From: an uncultured Myxococcales bacterium
GTDB lineage: Bacteria; Myxococcota_A; UBA9042; DTJE01
Direction of reading: 5' to 3'
Assembly (NCBI GenBank): GCA_937975765.1
Contig: CALJUR010000008.1
Location: forward strand, 1-64,000
Length of the DNA: 64,000 nucleotides
The notes under the pieces were generated by a model. It was given only the letters and a program-made list of their open reading frames with translations, made no database searches and was not told where the DNA came from. The position numbers were made by a program, and so were the translations under genes. This document shows, one piece after another, positions 42,401 through 51,363 of the stretch (positions are counted from its first letter, which is position 1; every line of letters starts with the position of its first letter).

Positions 42401-42917
42401 CGTCCACGCCGTACCGGACCAGGCGGAAGTCGCCGTGCAGGCTGTCCCGCTGGACGACCCCGAAGCGGCCGTCCGGGAACCACATCGCCTGCACGTCCGC
42501 GGTGCCGGGACCGGTCACGCACCGGTGGTCGCCGGACTCGAGGTCGTACAGGCACGCGTCGCCCGTGGCGTCGTCCCTGAAGGAGAGGTACAGCAGACGC
42601 CGCCCGTCGGGCGAGGGGCGGGGCCACGTCGCGTCGGCCTGCAGGTCGAACAGCAGGCGGGGACCGCCGCCGTCCAGGTCCTGTAAGTGGATCTCGGTGG
42701 TGGAGCGCTGGTCCGACGCGAAGTACAGGCGCTGGCCGTCGGGCGAGGGGACGCCCAGGAACTGGTTCGCGGAACCCGCCGTGATGCGCACCGGAAGCCG
42801 CAGGCCCGGCTCGGGAGACGCGTCCGCCGGCGAGGCGGGGGACCCGGCCCGGGCCGGCAAGGGCAGGGTGGCCGGCAGGGCCCCCAGGATCGCGACGATG
42901 GCCAGGCTCAGTCGCAC
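39411..42917 (-). CDS. Very large exported protein: PD40-type propeller plus helical repeats
   Basis: The protein has 1168 residues from a GTG that overlaps the upstream stop by 10 bases. A signal peptide ends PARAG. Residues about 40-340 have TolB/PD40-like blades: GVPSPDGQRLYFASDQRS, WPRPSPDGRRLLYLSFRD, STPAVSPDGSMLAYL and FPAFSADGKWLYFTQYR. The rest, over 800 residues, is helical and Leu/Ala/Arg-rich and looks like TPR-type repeats (ALASLRQAEEWARPAARARP and similar). The protein should be periplasmic or outer-membrane associated. It may act as a scaffold; this is inference from domain types. Confidence 0.85.
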   Translation of the reverse strand: MRLSLAIVAILGALPATLPLPARAGSPASPADASPEPGLRLPVRITAGSANQFLGVPSPDGQRLYFASDQRSTTEIHLQDLDGGGPRLLFDLQADATWPRPSPDGRRLLYLSFRDDATGDACLYDLESGDHRCVTGPGTADVQAMWFPDGRFGVVQRDSLHGDFRLVRYGVDGGAGTVVVDRSLSTPAVSPDGSMLAYLPLARAQAGVGVTFDPRTASSLEFQRLDRKEPARPFSPDLPGATGFPAFSADGKWLYFTQYRNDTSSDGSIDASDHGVVFRVSLDADSGMPSTGAVPQQLTSAAWSCQYPSPGRDFLFVTCSHEGSLDVYRLPLDGSVPPGWGLDRLDARLRHARDPWERLMLMATALRKDPDPASRHRRLRSLAFAEADAGDLLSANHHARSLRKAARPGSETSEADALLELVEHRRDEQRFLRGAMPEARFLSLARSRADRMRPLAESAGTPVPLARLALSEILDSAGDEAAARRAFDTVDPVSLEDPDLVRLAARRAVDLFRADGSRGRLRELYASLSRHPALEAPDRLAFAGRQVEDLLRGLPAARRIPVLEEARKGLDPGSDLAFRLDLDRRLQGLAGGDPEEVRKAVLELYRENKDPDRRRVLALATARRAAAADAEPVTYDFVNTWASGVRADSTDRETAKALYRAVVLDRAWGDFADGNFPDARGRFHEVTLQTGALEAHEGFVQARLAEGKDDLDTLYAKRFQGDPDDPTPAFVRAFRIALDLPVGGDPEKALASLRQAEEWARPAARARPNDWEIHLLRGFLAHARHLRTGDAQAAVTASSAYTLALDLARDSPRARAAVLLESGLLHASLGNAAASLRLLDERVRLPFATPAAELSLRVARARCLFLSDRDAEAADEADRALALVESRPAMAAHLPPALDRAALLALVAGRAARAADLYARLRPHVEATASTPVGALNLARLDLSSGAAMLADARPAQAIDALARARQYFHGRKALPPAPPAFPGRAASPRLFDPVDLEILATSLEARALQDAGRLQDAARRVDEEAELRRQRLERLDLDEDLLGLAEAGWRRAELAWRAKDPDGFRKRAAAALARAREYGRRTGTPFPNAETRVLQGRAAAILLLGLPAQPPDATLGRDLARAHAFLSAHRTPAREADRFRLGVLASLWQLGNPEGIDAPRHAPGGKP

Positions 42918-43486
42918 GCCTTGCCCTCCCAGCGGCCGTCCGCGGCCTGCACCGGCGCGCCGCACGGCACCTCGGCCAGCCGGGTGGCCCTCCACGCGGC
43001 GCGGACCTCGGCCTCGCCACGGCCGGGCGAGGCCTGGCCCAGCCAGCGCCAGACCTGCTCGCGGGCACGGTTCTGGCGCTGCAGCAGGGTCGCCACGACG
43101 GCGGAATCGACCCGGCCCAGGCAGGTGTCGCGGCGCTCGATCAGCGCCCCGTCCCGGCCTTCTCCCAGGCACCTTTGGCCCAGCAGTTCGTCGACGACGT
43201 CGGCGTCCGTGGTGAAGACGGTCCAGGGCTCGGTCAGGCCGTCGAAGCCGGCCCGGGACTCGGCGCCGACCGCCAGCAGCGTGCCGCGCGAAAGGGCCGT
43301 CGGCCCCGGCGACATTCCGTCCCGGGTCGATGCGGCCTCCTGCGCCGGGTACTCGCCAGCGACCATGGACTCCAGGGCCGTCTTCCGGTCCACCACGACG
43401 ACCGAGGGGATCGTGATGCAGCCGGTCGCCGCCAGCGCCAGCGCCATCCCTGCCCAGGCGAACCGATGGAATGCGACCCGGATCAC
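42908..43486 (-). CDS. Small lipoprotein next to the AsmA-like gene (possibly DUF1318-like)
   Basis: The protein has 192 residues. Its GTG start overlaps the AsmA-like stop (GTGA) with GGAGG upstream. The signal ends AATGC, followed by ITIPSVVVVDRKTALESMVA. That segment reminds me of lipoproteins with DUF1318, partners of the YdbH AsmA-like protein in enterobacteria, but the match is by eye only. The C-terminal part is helical (SAVVATLLQRQNRAREQVWR) with a Cys near the very end. Probably outer-membrane anchored. Confidence 0.7.
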   Translation of the reverse strand: MIRVAFHRFAWAGMALALAATGCITIPSVVVVDRKTALESMVAGEYPAQEAASTRDGMSPGPTALSRGTLLAVGAESRAGFDGLTEPWTVFTTDADVVDELLGQRCLGEGRDGALIERRDTCLGRVDSAVVATLLQRQNRAREQVWRWLGQASPGRGEAEVRAAWRATRLAEVPCGAPVQAADGRWEGKACD

Positions 43487-46400
43487 GGCGTTCCTCCCTG
43501 TGCCGGAAGCACGTCCCCCAGCGTCCGCCGCAGCAGCGGCCCCACCGGGATGCCCCGGACCTCGTCGATGCGCACCACCGACGCGATTCCGCCCAGTTCC
43601 ACGCGGGCCGACAGGAAGCCCCCGTCCAGGCGGACCCGGGCGGCCTTGGGGTACCCGATCCCCAGCACCTTCCGGATCCGGTTCGCGGAGACGTTCTCCA
43701 TCGCCGGGTCCCACAGGTCCAGCAGGCGACGCAGGTGCCCGCGCCCGATGCGGAGGAACTGGACGCGCCCGTCGACTTCCAGGTTCCGCAGGGACAGGTG
43801 CAGCGCGGCGTTGGCGTCCAGGCCCTCCCCCTTCGAGCCGGCCTGGATGCCCGTCGCATCGCCCTTGAACCAGACCCGGGTGTCGTCCGCCCCGCGGTCC
43901 AGGACCAGCAGCCCGGTCACCTTGCCGCCGCGCCAGGCGGCCTGCAACTGGTCCAGGGACAGGACGGTGCGGTCCAGGCGGAGGTTGCCCGCCAGGGGAC
44001 CGGCCTGCAGGGAACCGGCCGCCACGCGGTCGGCGGCGAACCACCCGCCGTGCAGGTAGGGATTGACGTCGTGGAACCGGACGCGGGACCACGGGCTGCC
44101 CCGCGGCCCCTGGACGATCGACAGGCGCCCGTCCGGCCCCAGTTCCAGTTCCTCGGTCACCGCCATGCGGCCGCGGGCGCCTTCCAGCGAGAAGCCGGCC
44201 GCGGGCAACTGGAACGAGGCACCCGGGGATTCCAGCGAGGCCAGCAGGTCCAGCCGGGTCCCGTCGCCCGACTCGACCCGGAAGGGCACCCGGACATGGC
44301 CGGTGCCGCGAAACGCCGCGGGGTCTCCGGACAGCGAGGCCAGATCCTGGTTCAGGGTGCCCTCGACCCTCAGCGAGCGGGCGCGCAGGGCCCCCGGCAC
44401 GGCCTGGCGGGAGGCCATCGCGACCTGCCGTCCCAGCGTGGCGTCGGCCGAGAACTCCAGGCGGGTGCCGCCGGCGGGGTGATCCAGCACGAACCGCTCC
44501 AGCCGGACCGCGTCGGGGGACACCTCGGCCTGGGCGGACACGGACAGGTTTCTTACCGGGTAGGGCGTGTACAGGTCCTGCGCGGCGGACCCGATCGAGG
44601 CCGACATCGATAGCGAGGCCTTCCGAAGGTCGGCGTCCCGGGGCAACCGGACGCGGGCCTCGGCCGCCACGTCGGTCGCCTGGAGGGTACGCGAACCGGC
44701 GCCCAGGTCCACGGACGGGCCCGCGAAGGTCGCGACGACCTCGATGGAGTCCCCGCCCGCGTCCAGCCGGGCGGCCAGGCGCGTTCCGGGCAGCGCCGCA
44801 TGGACCCCCGCCGTCCGGACGTGCAGCCCCTCCAGGGCCAGGGACACGTCCGCCGCCCCGCGCAAGGCCCGGACCGGGTCGCCCGGCAGCGCGGGCAGGC
44901 CCCCGGCGCCGGCCCCCAGCCCTTCCAGCCGTCCCTTGCCCTCCAGGCGGATCCCGTCCAGCGAGAAGGCGTTCGGGCGGGCCGGGTCGTCCGGGGCCAG
45001 CGCCACCCTCAGGGACTCGAACCGGGAGGAGTTGCCGTCCAGGGTGAACTCCAGCCTGCGTGCTGCCGGCCGCCATGCCGCCTGGAGGCGCGCCTCCAGC
45101 AGCCTGGAACCTTCGCCCGGGCCGGCGTCCGCGGACAGGTCCAGGGCGGCCTGCCTGCCGTCCGGGGCCGGGCGGGTGGAAGCCGAGAGGCGGGCGCGAT
45201 TCGCCAGCGGGCGGCCGTCCAGCCGGGCTCCGGTCGCCTCGATCGACGCGGTGGCCTCGACCTCCATCCGGGGGGCTGCGAACTCTGCCTCCAGGCGGGC
45301 CGATGCGACGTCCAGCCGGCGGCTGCCGGGCCCCAGCGACAGGCCGGTCACCTCCCCCCGGACCTTGCCGTCCAGCCCTTCCAGCACCGCGAACGGGGTG
45401 ATCGACGCGCGGCCCTCGGCACGCAGCGACACGCGAGGCCCGGGACCGATCAGCACGGAACGGGGGGCGGCGGGCAGCAGTCCCCCCAGCGCGCCCGGGA
45501 CGACCCCATCCAGGCCGGCCGTCCATTCGACGGCCTCGCCCGGGCGGCGCACCGCCAGGTCGGCGTGCAACCCCGGCAGGTCGGCAATGGCACGGGCCTC
45601 CCCCCTCCACGTCGCCGGGTCGCCCGAGGGCAGGCCGGGCCCTTCCGCCGAGGCCGACAGGGACGCGGGGCCTGTCTCCGGCAGCGCGCGCCCGCCCGGA
45701 AGCACGGCCGCGACCCGGCGGACCGGGAGATCCAGGCGGGCCGACCAGTTCCCGTCCGGGTCCATCCGGCCCGACAGGGTCGCCGCGGCATCCGCAAGGC
45801 GGGTCCGCCAGTCGTCGCCTTCGGCCTCCAGCAAGTCGGCCTGGGCCTCCAGCCGGGCCGTTCCCGACAGGTTTCCCGAGACCGCGCCCGCCAGGGGCAG
45901 TTCCCCGATCCCGCCCCGGATCCTCATCCCGGAGACCTGGACCCGGGCTCCCGCCCGCGCCGACACCGTGCGCGCCGCGGCCTCCAGGTCGCAGGCCACC
46001 GCGCCGTCGGGCCCCAGGCGCGCCTGGATCCGGGCCTCGATGCCTTCCGCGGCGAACGCCGCCCCCGGCCCCTCGAACCCGAGACCTCCCAGCGATGCCA
46101 CCAGCGCGGCGGGTCCGCGGATCGCCAGGCCCGGTGCCCCTTCCCGGATCGCCAGTCCCGCGAGGTCGCCGTCGATCCGGGCGGCATGCACCCCGAGGGC
46201 CGGCAGCAGCGCCCGGACCAGCGGCTCGATCGGTTCCGATCGGCCCGCGATGCGCGCCTGGTCCACGACCGCGCGGTCGCCGTCGCGGGGGGCGTCCGGG
46301 AGGGTCACCCGCGCCGTCACGGACAACGAGCCCAGGGCCGCCTCCAGCCGGGACAGGTCCAGCCGGACCTCGCCGGCCGGCGGGTCCAGCGTCACCTCGG

Positions 46401-47295
46401 CCTGGCCGGACAGCAGCGCGGCCTGGCGCGGGAGGCGCGCGTCGAGGTCCTGGTCCAGAAGGTTCGCCTCCACCACGATGCCCGCCTTCCGGGACCCGCG
46501 GACCTCGGCCTTCAGGGCCAGCCGGCCGCGGGCGGTCCCGCCTGCGGGACGGGTCGTGCCGGCCGGGAACTCCCGCACGGACAGCGTCGTTCCGGCCTCC
46601 GGCGACGCCAGGGACATCGCGGCGTCCAGTTGCCCGCGCGCCGCCCGGGCCGTCAGGTCCAGGTCCAGGCCTTCCAGCGCCTGCCGGGCCGCCACCGCGC
46701 CGCCTTCGGTGCGCAGCAGGCAGGCGGCCACGTCGCGCACCGTGAAGGCCCCGAGGTCCAGGTCGAGGTCGCCGGTCTCCAGCATCCTCGATCGGGGCGA
46801 CGGGGCCGGCGGCGCGGCAGCCGTCGCGGACTCCGGGGAGGGCAGGCCGTCCGCGACGTCGTCCAGGGAGGTGCGACCCGACTCGTCCTGGATCACCGTC
46901 ACCCGGACACCCCGGACCTCGACCGCCCGGACCCGTACGCGGCCCGACAGCAGGGCCGGCAGGTCCAGGCGCGCGTCCAGCGCGTCCAGCGAGGCGAGGT
47001 CGGGGGCGAAGGCGCGGCGTGCGACCGGCTGGGCGATCCTCAGGCCCGCGATCGACAGGCGGCCTCCCGGGGACACGGACAGCGCGTCGACGTCCACGTC
47101 CAGGCCGGAAGCCTCCCGGACGGCGGCGATCCAGCGCGGCTTCACCCGGGGATGGCCCAGGTGGCCCAGCACCCACACCGACCCTGCCGCCAGCACCAGG
47201 ACCAGGACCAGCGAAGTGCCGATGCCGATGGCCGCGCCCTTCCACAGGCGTCGGCCGGCGTGCCTCGCGACGACCCTGGCAGGCTGGCCGGACAT
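43483..47295 (-). CDS. AsmA/TamB/YdbH-like inter-membrane bridge protein
   Basis: The protein has 1270 residues (ATG 47295; a GTG two codons upstream is also possible). An N-terminal transmembrane helix (ASLVLVLVLAAG-like, about 21-45) anchors it in the inner membrane. It begins with the AsmA pattern ASGLDVDVDALSVSPGGRLS, then LLSGRVRVRAVEVRGVRVTV. More than 1000 residues of beta-repeats follow, as in bridge-like lipid transfer proteins. The C-terminal 150 residues (GLDANAALHLSLRNLEVDGR) resemble the DUF-type ends of this class. It probably moves phospholipids or helps outer-membrane assembly. It is coupled to the next small lipoprotein. Confidence 0.85.
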   Translation of the reverse strand: MSGQPARVVARHAGRRLWKGAAIGIGTSLVLVLVLAAGSVWVLGHLGHPRVKPRWIAAVREASGLDVDVDALSVSPGGRLSIAGLRIAQPVARRAFAPDLASLDALDARLDLPALLSGRVRVRAVEVRGVRVTVIQDESGRTSLDDVADGLPSPESATAAAPPAPSPRSRMLETGDLDLDLGAFTVRDVAACLLRTEGGAVAARQALEGLDLDLTARAARGQLDAAMSLASPEAGTTLSVREFPAGTTRPAGGTARGRLALKAEVRGSRKAGIVVEANLLDQDLDARLPRQAALLSGQAEVTLDPPAGEVRLDLSRLEAALGSLSVTARVTLPDAPRDGDRAVVDQARIAGRSEPIEPLVRALLPALGVHAARIDGDLAGLAIREGAPGLAIRGPAALVASLGGLGFEGPGAAFAAEGIEARIQARLGPDGAVACDLEAAARTVSARAGARVQVSGMRIRGGIGELPLAGAVSGNLSGTARLEAQADLLEAEGDDWRTRLADAAATLSGRMDPDGNWSARLDLPVRRVAAVLPGGRALPETGPASLSASAEGPGLPSGDPATWRGEARAIADLPGLHADLAVRRPGEAVEWTAGLDGVVPGALGGLLPAAPRSVLIGPGPRVSLRAEGRASITPFAVLEGLDGKVRGEVTGLSLGPGSRRLDVASARLEAEFAAPRMEVEATASIEATGARLDGRPLANRARLSASTRPAPDGRQAALDLSADAGPGEGSRLLEARLQAAWRPAARRLEFTLDGNSSRFESLRVALAPDDPARPNAFSLDGIRLEGKGRLEGLGAGAGGLPALPGDPVRALRGAADVSLALEGLHVRTAGVHAALPGTRLAARLDAGGDSIEVVATFAGPSVDLGAGSRTLQATDVAAEARVRLPRDADLRKASLSMSASIGSAAQDLYTPYPVRNLSVSAQAEVSPDAVRLERFVLDHPAGGTRLEFSADATLGRQVAMASRQAVPGALRARSLRVEGTLNQDLASLSGDPAAFRGTGHVRVPFRVESGDGTRLDLLASLESPGASFQLPAAGFSLEGARGRMAVTEELELGPDGRLSIVQGPRGSPWSRVRFHDVNPYLHGGWFAADRVAAGSLQAGPLAGNLRLDRTVLSLDQLQAAWRGGKVTGLLVLDRGADDTRVWFKGDATGIQAGSKGEGLDANAALHLSLRNLEVDGRVQFLRIGRGHLRRLLDLWDPAMENVSANRIRKVLGIGYPKAARVRLDGGFLSARVELGGIASVVRIDEVRGIPVGPLLRRTLGDVLPAQGGTP

Positions 47296-47311
47296 CCGCA
47301 CCCCCGCGAGG

Positions 47312-47869
47312 TCAATCCGTGCAGGCGCCGCTGCGGCACGCCTTGCCCTCGGCGGCGCAGTCCCGGTCCTTGGCGTAGTAGAAGACCTCGGAGCACGTCA
47401 CGACGATGTCGTTGTGGCAGACCGCCGGGGAGGTCCCGAAGGTGCAGCCGGACGGCGGGTCCAGCACGCATCGTGCCCAGGTCAAACCCGGGTCCGAGGT
47501 GCTGCGGTACATCTTGCAGACCTCCTCGTCGGCCTTCTGGCAGGAGACCCCCTCGTCCCATGCCCAGTATCCCGCCTCGCTGCACGTGCCCGGGCGCGTC
47601 CCGTCCGGCGAGCACCCCCGGTCCCCGGGCGCGACGGTCTCGTGGCACGGGACCAGCGGGTCCTCGAAGCAGTACCCGTTCCCGCAACGGGTGCCATCGC
47701 CGCAGGTGCGCGTCTCCCAGTGACGCCCGTCGCCCTCGCCCTCGCAGGCCCACGCGACGCTGCCCTCGCACCGGTTCTCGTCCGGCGAGCACTCGGCCCC
47801 GCCGCAGCCCGCGGCCGGCAGCGTCGCCAGCAGCGCCACGAGCGAAAGGATCGAACGCGGCATCGACAT
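47312..47869 (-). CDS. Cys-rich lipoprotein, first gene of the AsmA operon
   Basis: The protein has 185 residues, 17 of them Cys counted by eye. The signal MSMPRSILSLVALLATLPAA ends in a GC lipobox. The mature part has CSPDENRCEGSVAWACEGEG, CGDGTRCGNGYC and later CRSGACTD, a compact disulfide-rich fold with no match known to me. ATG 47869 has GGAG 8 bases upstream; the ATG at 47863 is an alternative. A TAGAAT on the minus strand (47902-47897) could be its -10 box. Its stop is 16 bases before the AsmA-like ATG. Confidence 0.78.
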   Translation of the reverse strand: MSMPRSILSLVALLATLPAAGCGGAECSPDENRCEGSVAWACEGEGDGRHWETRTCGDGTRCGNGYCFEDPLVPCHETVAPGDRGCSPDGTRPGTCSEAGYWAWDEGVSCQKADEEVCKMYRSTSDPGLTWARCVLDPPSGCTFGTSPAVCHNDIVVTCSEVFYYAKDRDCAAEGKACRSGACTD

Positions 47870-47997
47870 CGAGGGTCTCCGGCAGGAGGCGGCTGGATTC
47901 TAGCCTGTCCCTCGCGCGCGCGCACCTGTCTTGTGCCCCTGCGGGCATCCTGTGCAACACTAGGGGCGCCCGGGCCGACCGGGCGGGAGGCGGCGCG

Positions 47998-48624
47998 ATG
48001 GCGAGTCGGGGCATCGGCCCGTGCGGGATTCTCCTGGCGGCCTGGGTCGTCCTGGCCCTGGGGGCCTCCCCCTCGCTGGCCGGCCCTGCCGTCCATCGGG
48101 GGTCGGTCCGCGTCGGTCCGGTGCGCGTCGAGGCCCCCGGGCTCTCGAAGGACACCCCCGTTTCCGTCACCGTGGCGATCGGGGAACGCCGCCTGTGGAC
48201 CTCCCGCCAGGTTCCGGCCCCGCGGGCGACCTGGCCGGTGCGCTTCAGGGCCTTCACCTCCCGAAACGCGCCGCTGGTGTTCCGGGTGTCGTCCGGCGCC
48301 GGATCCCCGGCTCGTCCCGGCACGCCCTCCCGGCCCGGCTTCCGCCCGGGACGCCGCTCGCGCAGCGTCCACGACCAGGATGCCACGCTGGCCAGCGCCC
48401 TCCCGGACCTGGTCTCGGACTATGGAACCGGCACCCTGGACGACCCCGGCGAACCGCGCGGCCGCGTTGCCGCCGGGACCGCGCCGGGGCTGCAGCCTGC
48501 GTCCACCGCCGTCCCCGCCGCCCGCTGCGCCGCTCGCCTCGCGTGGCCCCCCGCGGACGGGGAGCACCGCCTTTCCTGCGGGCCCTTCACGGTCGTGGTG
48601 GAAACGGAGTGGCTGGGAAAGTAG
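47998..48624 (+). CDS. Exported hypothetical protein
   Basis: The protein has 208 residues. ATG 47998 has GGGAGG 7 bases upstream. A signal peptide ends SLAGP. The next part (VGPVRVEAPGLSKDTPVSVT) looks beta-rich, and residues 95-120 are Arg/Ser/Pro-rich. Two Cys lie near the end (ARCAARLAWPP and LSCGPF). I recognise no family. TTGTGC at 47931 and TGCAACACT at 47953-47961 could be its promoter, with a long spacer of 19. It is divergent from the Cys-rich lipoprotein and convergent with the one at 48646. Confidence 0.65.
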   Translation: MASRGIGPCGILLAAWVVLALGASPSLAGPAVHRGSVRVGPVRVEAPGLSKDTPVSVTVAIGERRLWTSRQVPAPRATWPVRFRAFTSRNAPLVFRVSSGAGSPARPGTPSRPGFRPGRRSRSVHDQDATLASALPDLVSDYGTGTLDDPGEPRGRVAAGTAPGLQPASTAVPAARCAARLAWPPADGEHRLSCGPFTVVVETEWLGK

Positions 48625-48645
48625 GCGGCAGGACCCTCGCCGGGA

Positions 48646-50109
48646 TCACGGATCGCCGACCGACGCGGTGTCCTCGCCGGGGGTGTTGTCGCCCACCGGG
48701 TCCGGGGCGTCGCCCATCGCGCAGCCGCCGGCCACCTTCTGGTAGCAGAACCGGATGCAGACCTTGCCCTGCGACACGCCCTTGTCGTCCTTGACGTCCT
48801 GGCACTGCCAGCCCTGCGGGCAGGGGTTCTTCGGGTCCGGGCCGCACGGCGGCATGCAGTACGAGCCCTTGTCCTCGTCGGTCTTCGGGTCCTTGAACCC
48901 GATGCACATGGTCGCCTTGTCGCCGCACGGGTCTTCCTGCTGCTGGTCGCACGGGTCGCAGTACTTGCCCTCGGCGGTCTCGCACTTGGATTCGGCCAGG
49001 TTGCAGACCTGCCCGCAACTGCACCAGAAGTTCGCGTCGCAGCCGCGGTCGATGCACACGTTCGCCACGGTGTCGCAGATCTTGGCGGCCTGCTTGCAGT
49101 CGTAGTCGATCTGGCAGCCGGACACGCACGTGCGCGTCCCGGCGTTGCAGTACGTCTCGGGCTCGCGGCAGTCGATGGCCGAGAAGCACATGCCGGGGAC
49201 CATGCAGTGGCCCTCGACGCAGTCCCACTCCTTGCCTTCCATCGGGACCGGGTCGTCGCAGCCGACGACGTTCTTGTCGGCCAGCGTGCCCGTGCAGGCG
49301 TCCTGGCACAGGCCGGCGTTGCACACCTTCTGGGACCCGCACTCCGTGTCGGCGGTGCAGCCGTCCACGCAGCGGTGGGTCGTCGGGTGGCAGGCCTGGC
49401 CGAACCCGCACGACAGCGCGTCGCGGCAGCCGCAGGTCTTCAGATCGGTCCAGCACTTCTCGTCCGGCCCGCAATCCGCGTCGGTCTCGCAGCGGCTGGG
49501 CAGGTTGCCGCAGTTCAGCGAGTTCGGGACGCAGACGCCGTTCTTCGCGTCGTCCTCGACCCGGGCGCACATGTAGCTGCCGGGGACCGAGCCCTCGACC
49601 GCGCACGCCCCGGTGCTCAGCGGGCACCACGGCGCGCACACCTTCTGGTTCATCGTCGTGGTGATGCCGGCCACGGTGACCGTGTCCACGCAATGGGACA
49701 TCTGCCCCGCGCACTGCTCGTCCTTCTCGCACGGCTCGCACGCCGGCAGCAGCGGGCGGCAGATCTTCGTGCAGCTGTCGCAGAACGCCTCGGACCCGCA
49801 GTTCTTGTCCTCGGTGCAGCCGTTCCCGGTCTCGCGGTCGGGAACCAGGATGCACTTGAACTCGCAGTTGCACGCGTAGCCCTCGCCCTTGGTGGCGATG
49901 CACTCCGCGTCCGACTCGCACTCGCGCTGCGGCGTCACCTCTTCCGCGGTCGCGCCGTCGGGCAGTTCGGGATCGACGCCGTCCACGTTGACGACGACGT
50001 CCGGGGTGCCCCCGGCGTCGTTCTTGTCCTTCGAGCCGCCGCATGCCGCCGCGCCGGCCAGCATTGCGAACGCGAGGGAAATCGCCAGGTTCAAGCGCAG
50101 CCGTTCCAT
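48646..50109 (-). CDS. Large Cys-rich lipoprotein
   Basis: The protein has 487 residues from an ATG with GGAGG 6 bases upstream. The lipobox ends AGAAC. An acidic segment (VVVNVDGVDPELPDG) precedes the Cys-rich body with about 60 Cys, in EGF-like or stefin-free spacing such as CESDAECIATKGEGYACNCE and CTEDKNCGSEAFCDSC. The order is irregular, unlike the tandem CDDGN repeats of the gene ending at 36431. It is probably surface exposed and disulfide bonded. TACAAT on the minus strand (50138-50133) may be its -10. Function unknown. Confidence 0.85.
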   Translation of the reverse strand: MERLRLNLAISLAFAMLAGAAACGGSKDKNDAGGTPDVVVNVDGVDPELPDGATAEEVTPQRECESDAECIATKGEGYACNCEFKCILVPDRETGNGCTEDKNCGSEAFCDSCTKICRPLLPACEPCEKDEQCAGQMSHCVDTVTVAGITTTMNQKVCAPWCPLSTGACAVEGSVPGSYMCARVEDDAKNGVCVPNSLNCGNLPSRCETDADCGPDEKCWTDLKTCGCRDALSCGFGQACHPTTHRCVDGCTADTECGSQKVCNAGLCQDACTGTLADKNVVGCDDPVPMEGKEWDCVEGHCMVPGMCFSAIDCREPETYCNAGTRTCVSGCQIDYDCKQAAKICDTVANVCIDRGCDANFWCSCGQVCNLAESKCETAEGKYCDPCDQQQEDPCGDKATMCIGFKDPKTDEDKGSYCMPPCGPDPKNPCPQGWQCQDVKDDKGVSQGKVCIRFCYQKVAGGCAMGDAPDPVGDNTPGEDTASVGDP

Positions 50110-50189
50110 GTCCGACCTCCGTGCTCCTGCGAATTGTAGGGAATCCGCCGGGAGGTTTGCAGCCCGCTCCGGCGGATCGTCCTTTTCCC

Positions 50190-51338
50190 TCAGCGGGCGA
50201 TGACGTCCACGGCGTTCACCGTGCCGCCTCCGCCCACGAAGAACAGCCGGTCGCCCGACACCTCGGGGGTGCCCCGGACGCCGTGCGTCAGCGCCAGGCG
50301 GGCCATCGGGGCGCCGTCGCCGGTTTCCAGCAGCCACAGGCCCCGGTCCCCGCCCACGACGATCGCGTTCGCGACCCGCACCGGTGTGCCGGCCGCCGTC
50401 GTCTGCAGCCGGGTCCGCCACTTCACCGAACCGTCGGCCCGGCGCAGCCCGACCACCGTCCCGTCCGCGGTCCCCAGCACCAGCACGTCCCCCGCGACCA
50501 GAGGCCGGCTGCCCCCGAACTCCCGGGCGTGCCACAGCCGCTGGCCGTCGGACAGCCTCAGCGCCGTCGGCCCCTCGCCGAACGCGGACGCGTACACGAT
50601 GCCGTCCGCCTCCACGGGCGTCGCGTCGGCGTCGGAGGCCCCCCGGACGTCCCGGGACAGGTCGGCCTGCCAAGCGGTCCTGCCCGTGTCCGCGTCCACC
50701 GCCTCCAGCGATCCGTCGGAGAAGCCCACCAGCAGCCGCCCGCCGGCGACCATCGGCGACGCCACGCCTTCCGCGCTCATCAGCCGGGGCCGCTCGCGGT
50801 GGACCTCCCACTGGAACGCCCCGGTCGCCGCGTCCACCGCGTACACCTTGTCGATGACCGACGCCGCGTAGACGTGCCCCTTGTACGCGACCACGTCGCC
50901 GTAGAAGGCCGCGTCGGCGCAGAACGGCTTGTCCCACGAGGACCTGCCGGTCGCCGCGTCCAGCCGGTACAGGCACCCGTCCGCCGACGCGATGAACAGG
51001 TTCCCGTCGACCCGGGCCGGGCGGCCGCGCACCGCACCGCGCGTCTCGAACACCCACGCGACGTGGCCGTTCCGCGAGTCGAACGCCAGCACCTTGCCGC
51101 TCTTCACGCCGCAGTACACCCGGGCGCGGTCCGGGTCGGCCCGGCACTGCCCGAAGTCGCTGGGGGTCAAGGCGAAGGAGTCGTTGTCGTAGGCCAGGAA
51201 GCCCCACGCGGGGGCGAAGGAAGGTTCGCCGTCGCGGACGCCGGCCGCCGAGGAAGCCGGCGAGCCGGGGGCCTGGGCCAGCAGCACGGCAGGGGCCAGC
51301 AGGGCCGCCAGGAACGTCGCCAAGGACCCGCGCATCAT
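50190..51338 (-). CDS. bamB: BamB-like PQQ-type beta-propeller protein
   Basis: The protein has 382 residues. GGAGGG lies 6 bases before a double ATG. The signal peptide ends LLAQA. The body has the repeated blade pattern of PQQ-like propellers: GKVLAFDSRNGHVAWVFET, GCLYRLDAATGRSSW, DKVYAVDAATGAFQWEV, GSLEAVDADTGRTAWQ. BamB is the propeller of the outer-membrane protein assembly complex. The assignment rests on the fold plus the yfgM-like gene directly upstream, as in enterobacteria. There is no lipobox Cys, which departs from typical BamB, so it may be a periplasmic relative. Confidence 0.72.
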   Translation of the reverse strand: MMRGSLATFLAALLAPAVLLAQAPGSPASSAAGVRDGEPSFAPAWGFLAYDNDSFALTPSDFGQCRADPDRARVYCGVKSGKVLAFDSRNGHVAWVFETRGAVRGRPARVDGNLFIASADGCLYRLDAATGRSSWDKPFCADAAFYGDVVAYKGHVYAASVIDKVYAVDAATGAFQWEVHRERPRLMSAEGVASPMVAGGRLLVGFSDGSLEAVDADTGRTAWQADLSRDVRGASDADATPVEADGIVYASAFGEGPTALRLSDGQRLWHAREFGGSRPLVAGDVLVLGTADGTVVGLRRADGSVKWRTRLQTTAAGTPVRVANAIVVGGDRGLWLLETGDGAPMARLALTHGVRGTPEVSGDRLFFVGGGGTVNAVDVIAR

Positions 51339-51363
51339 CCGGCTCCCTCCGGGTCCATCCCGG

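Noticed and set aside
44567..48745. 1392-codon open frame on the plus strand opposite the AsmA-like gene
   Set aside because: Product is Arg/Ser/Pro-rich with no domain, a typical antisense frame in high-GC DNA. The minus-strand gene has a membrane helix, AsmA pattern and ribosome site.
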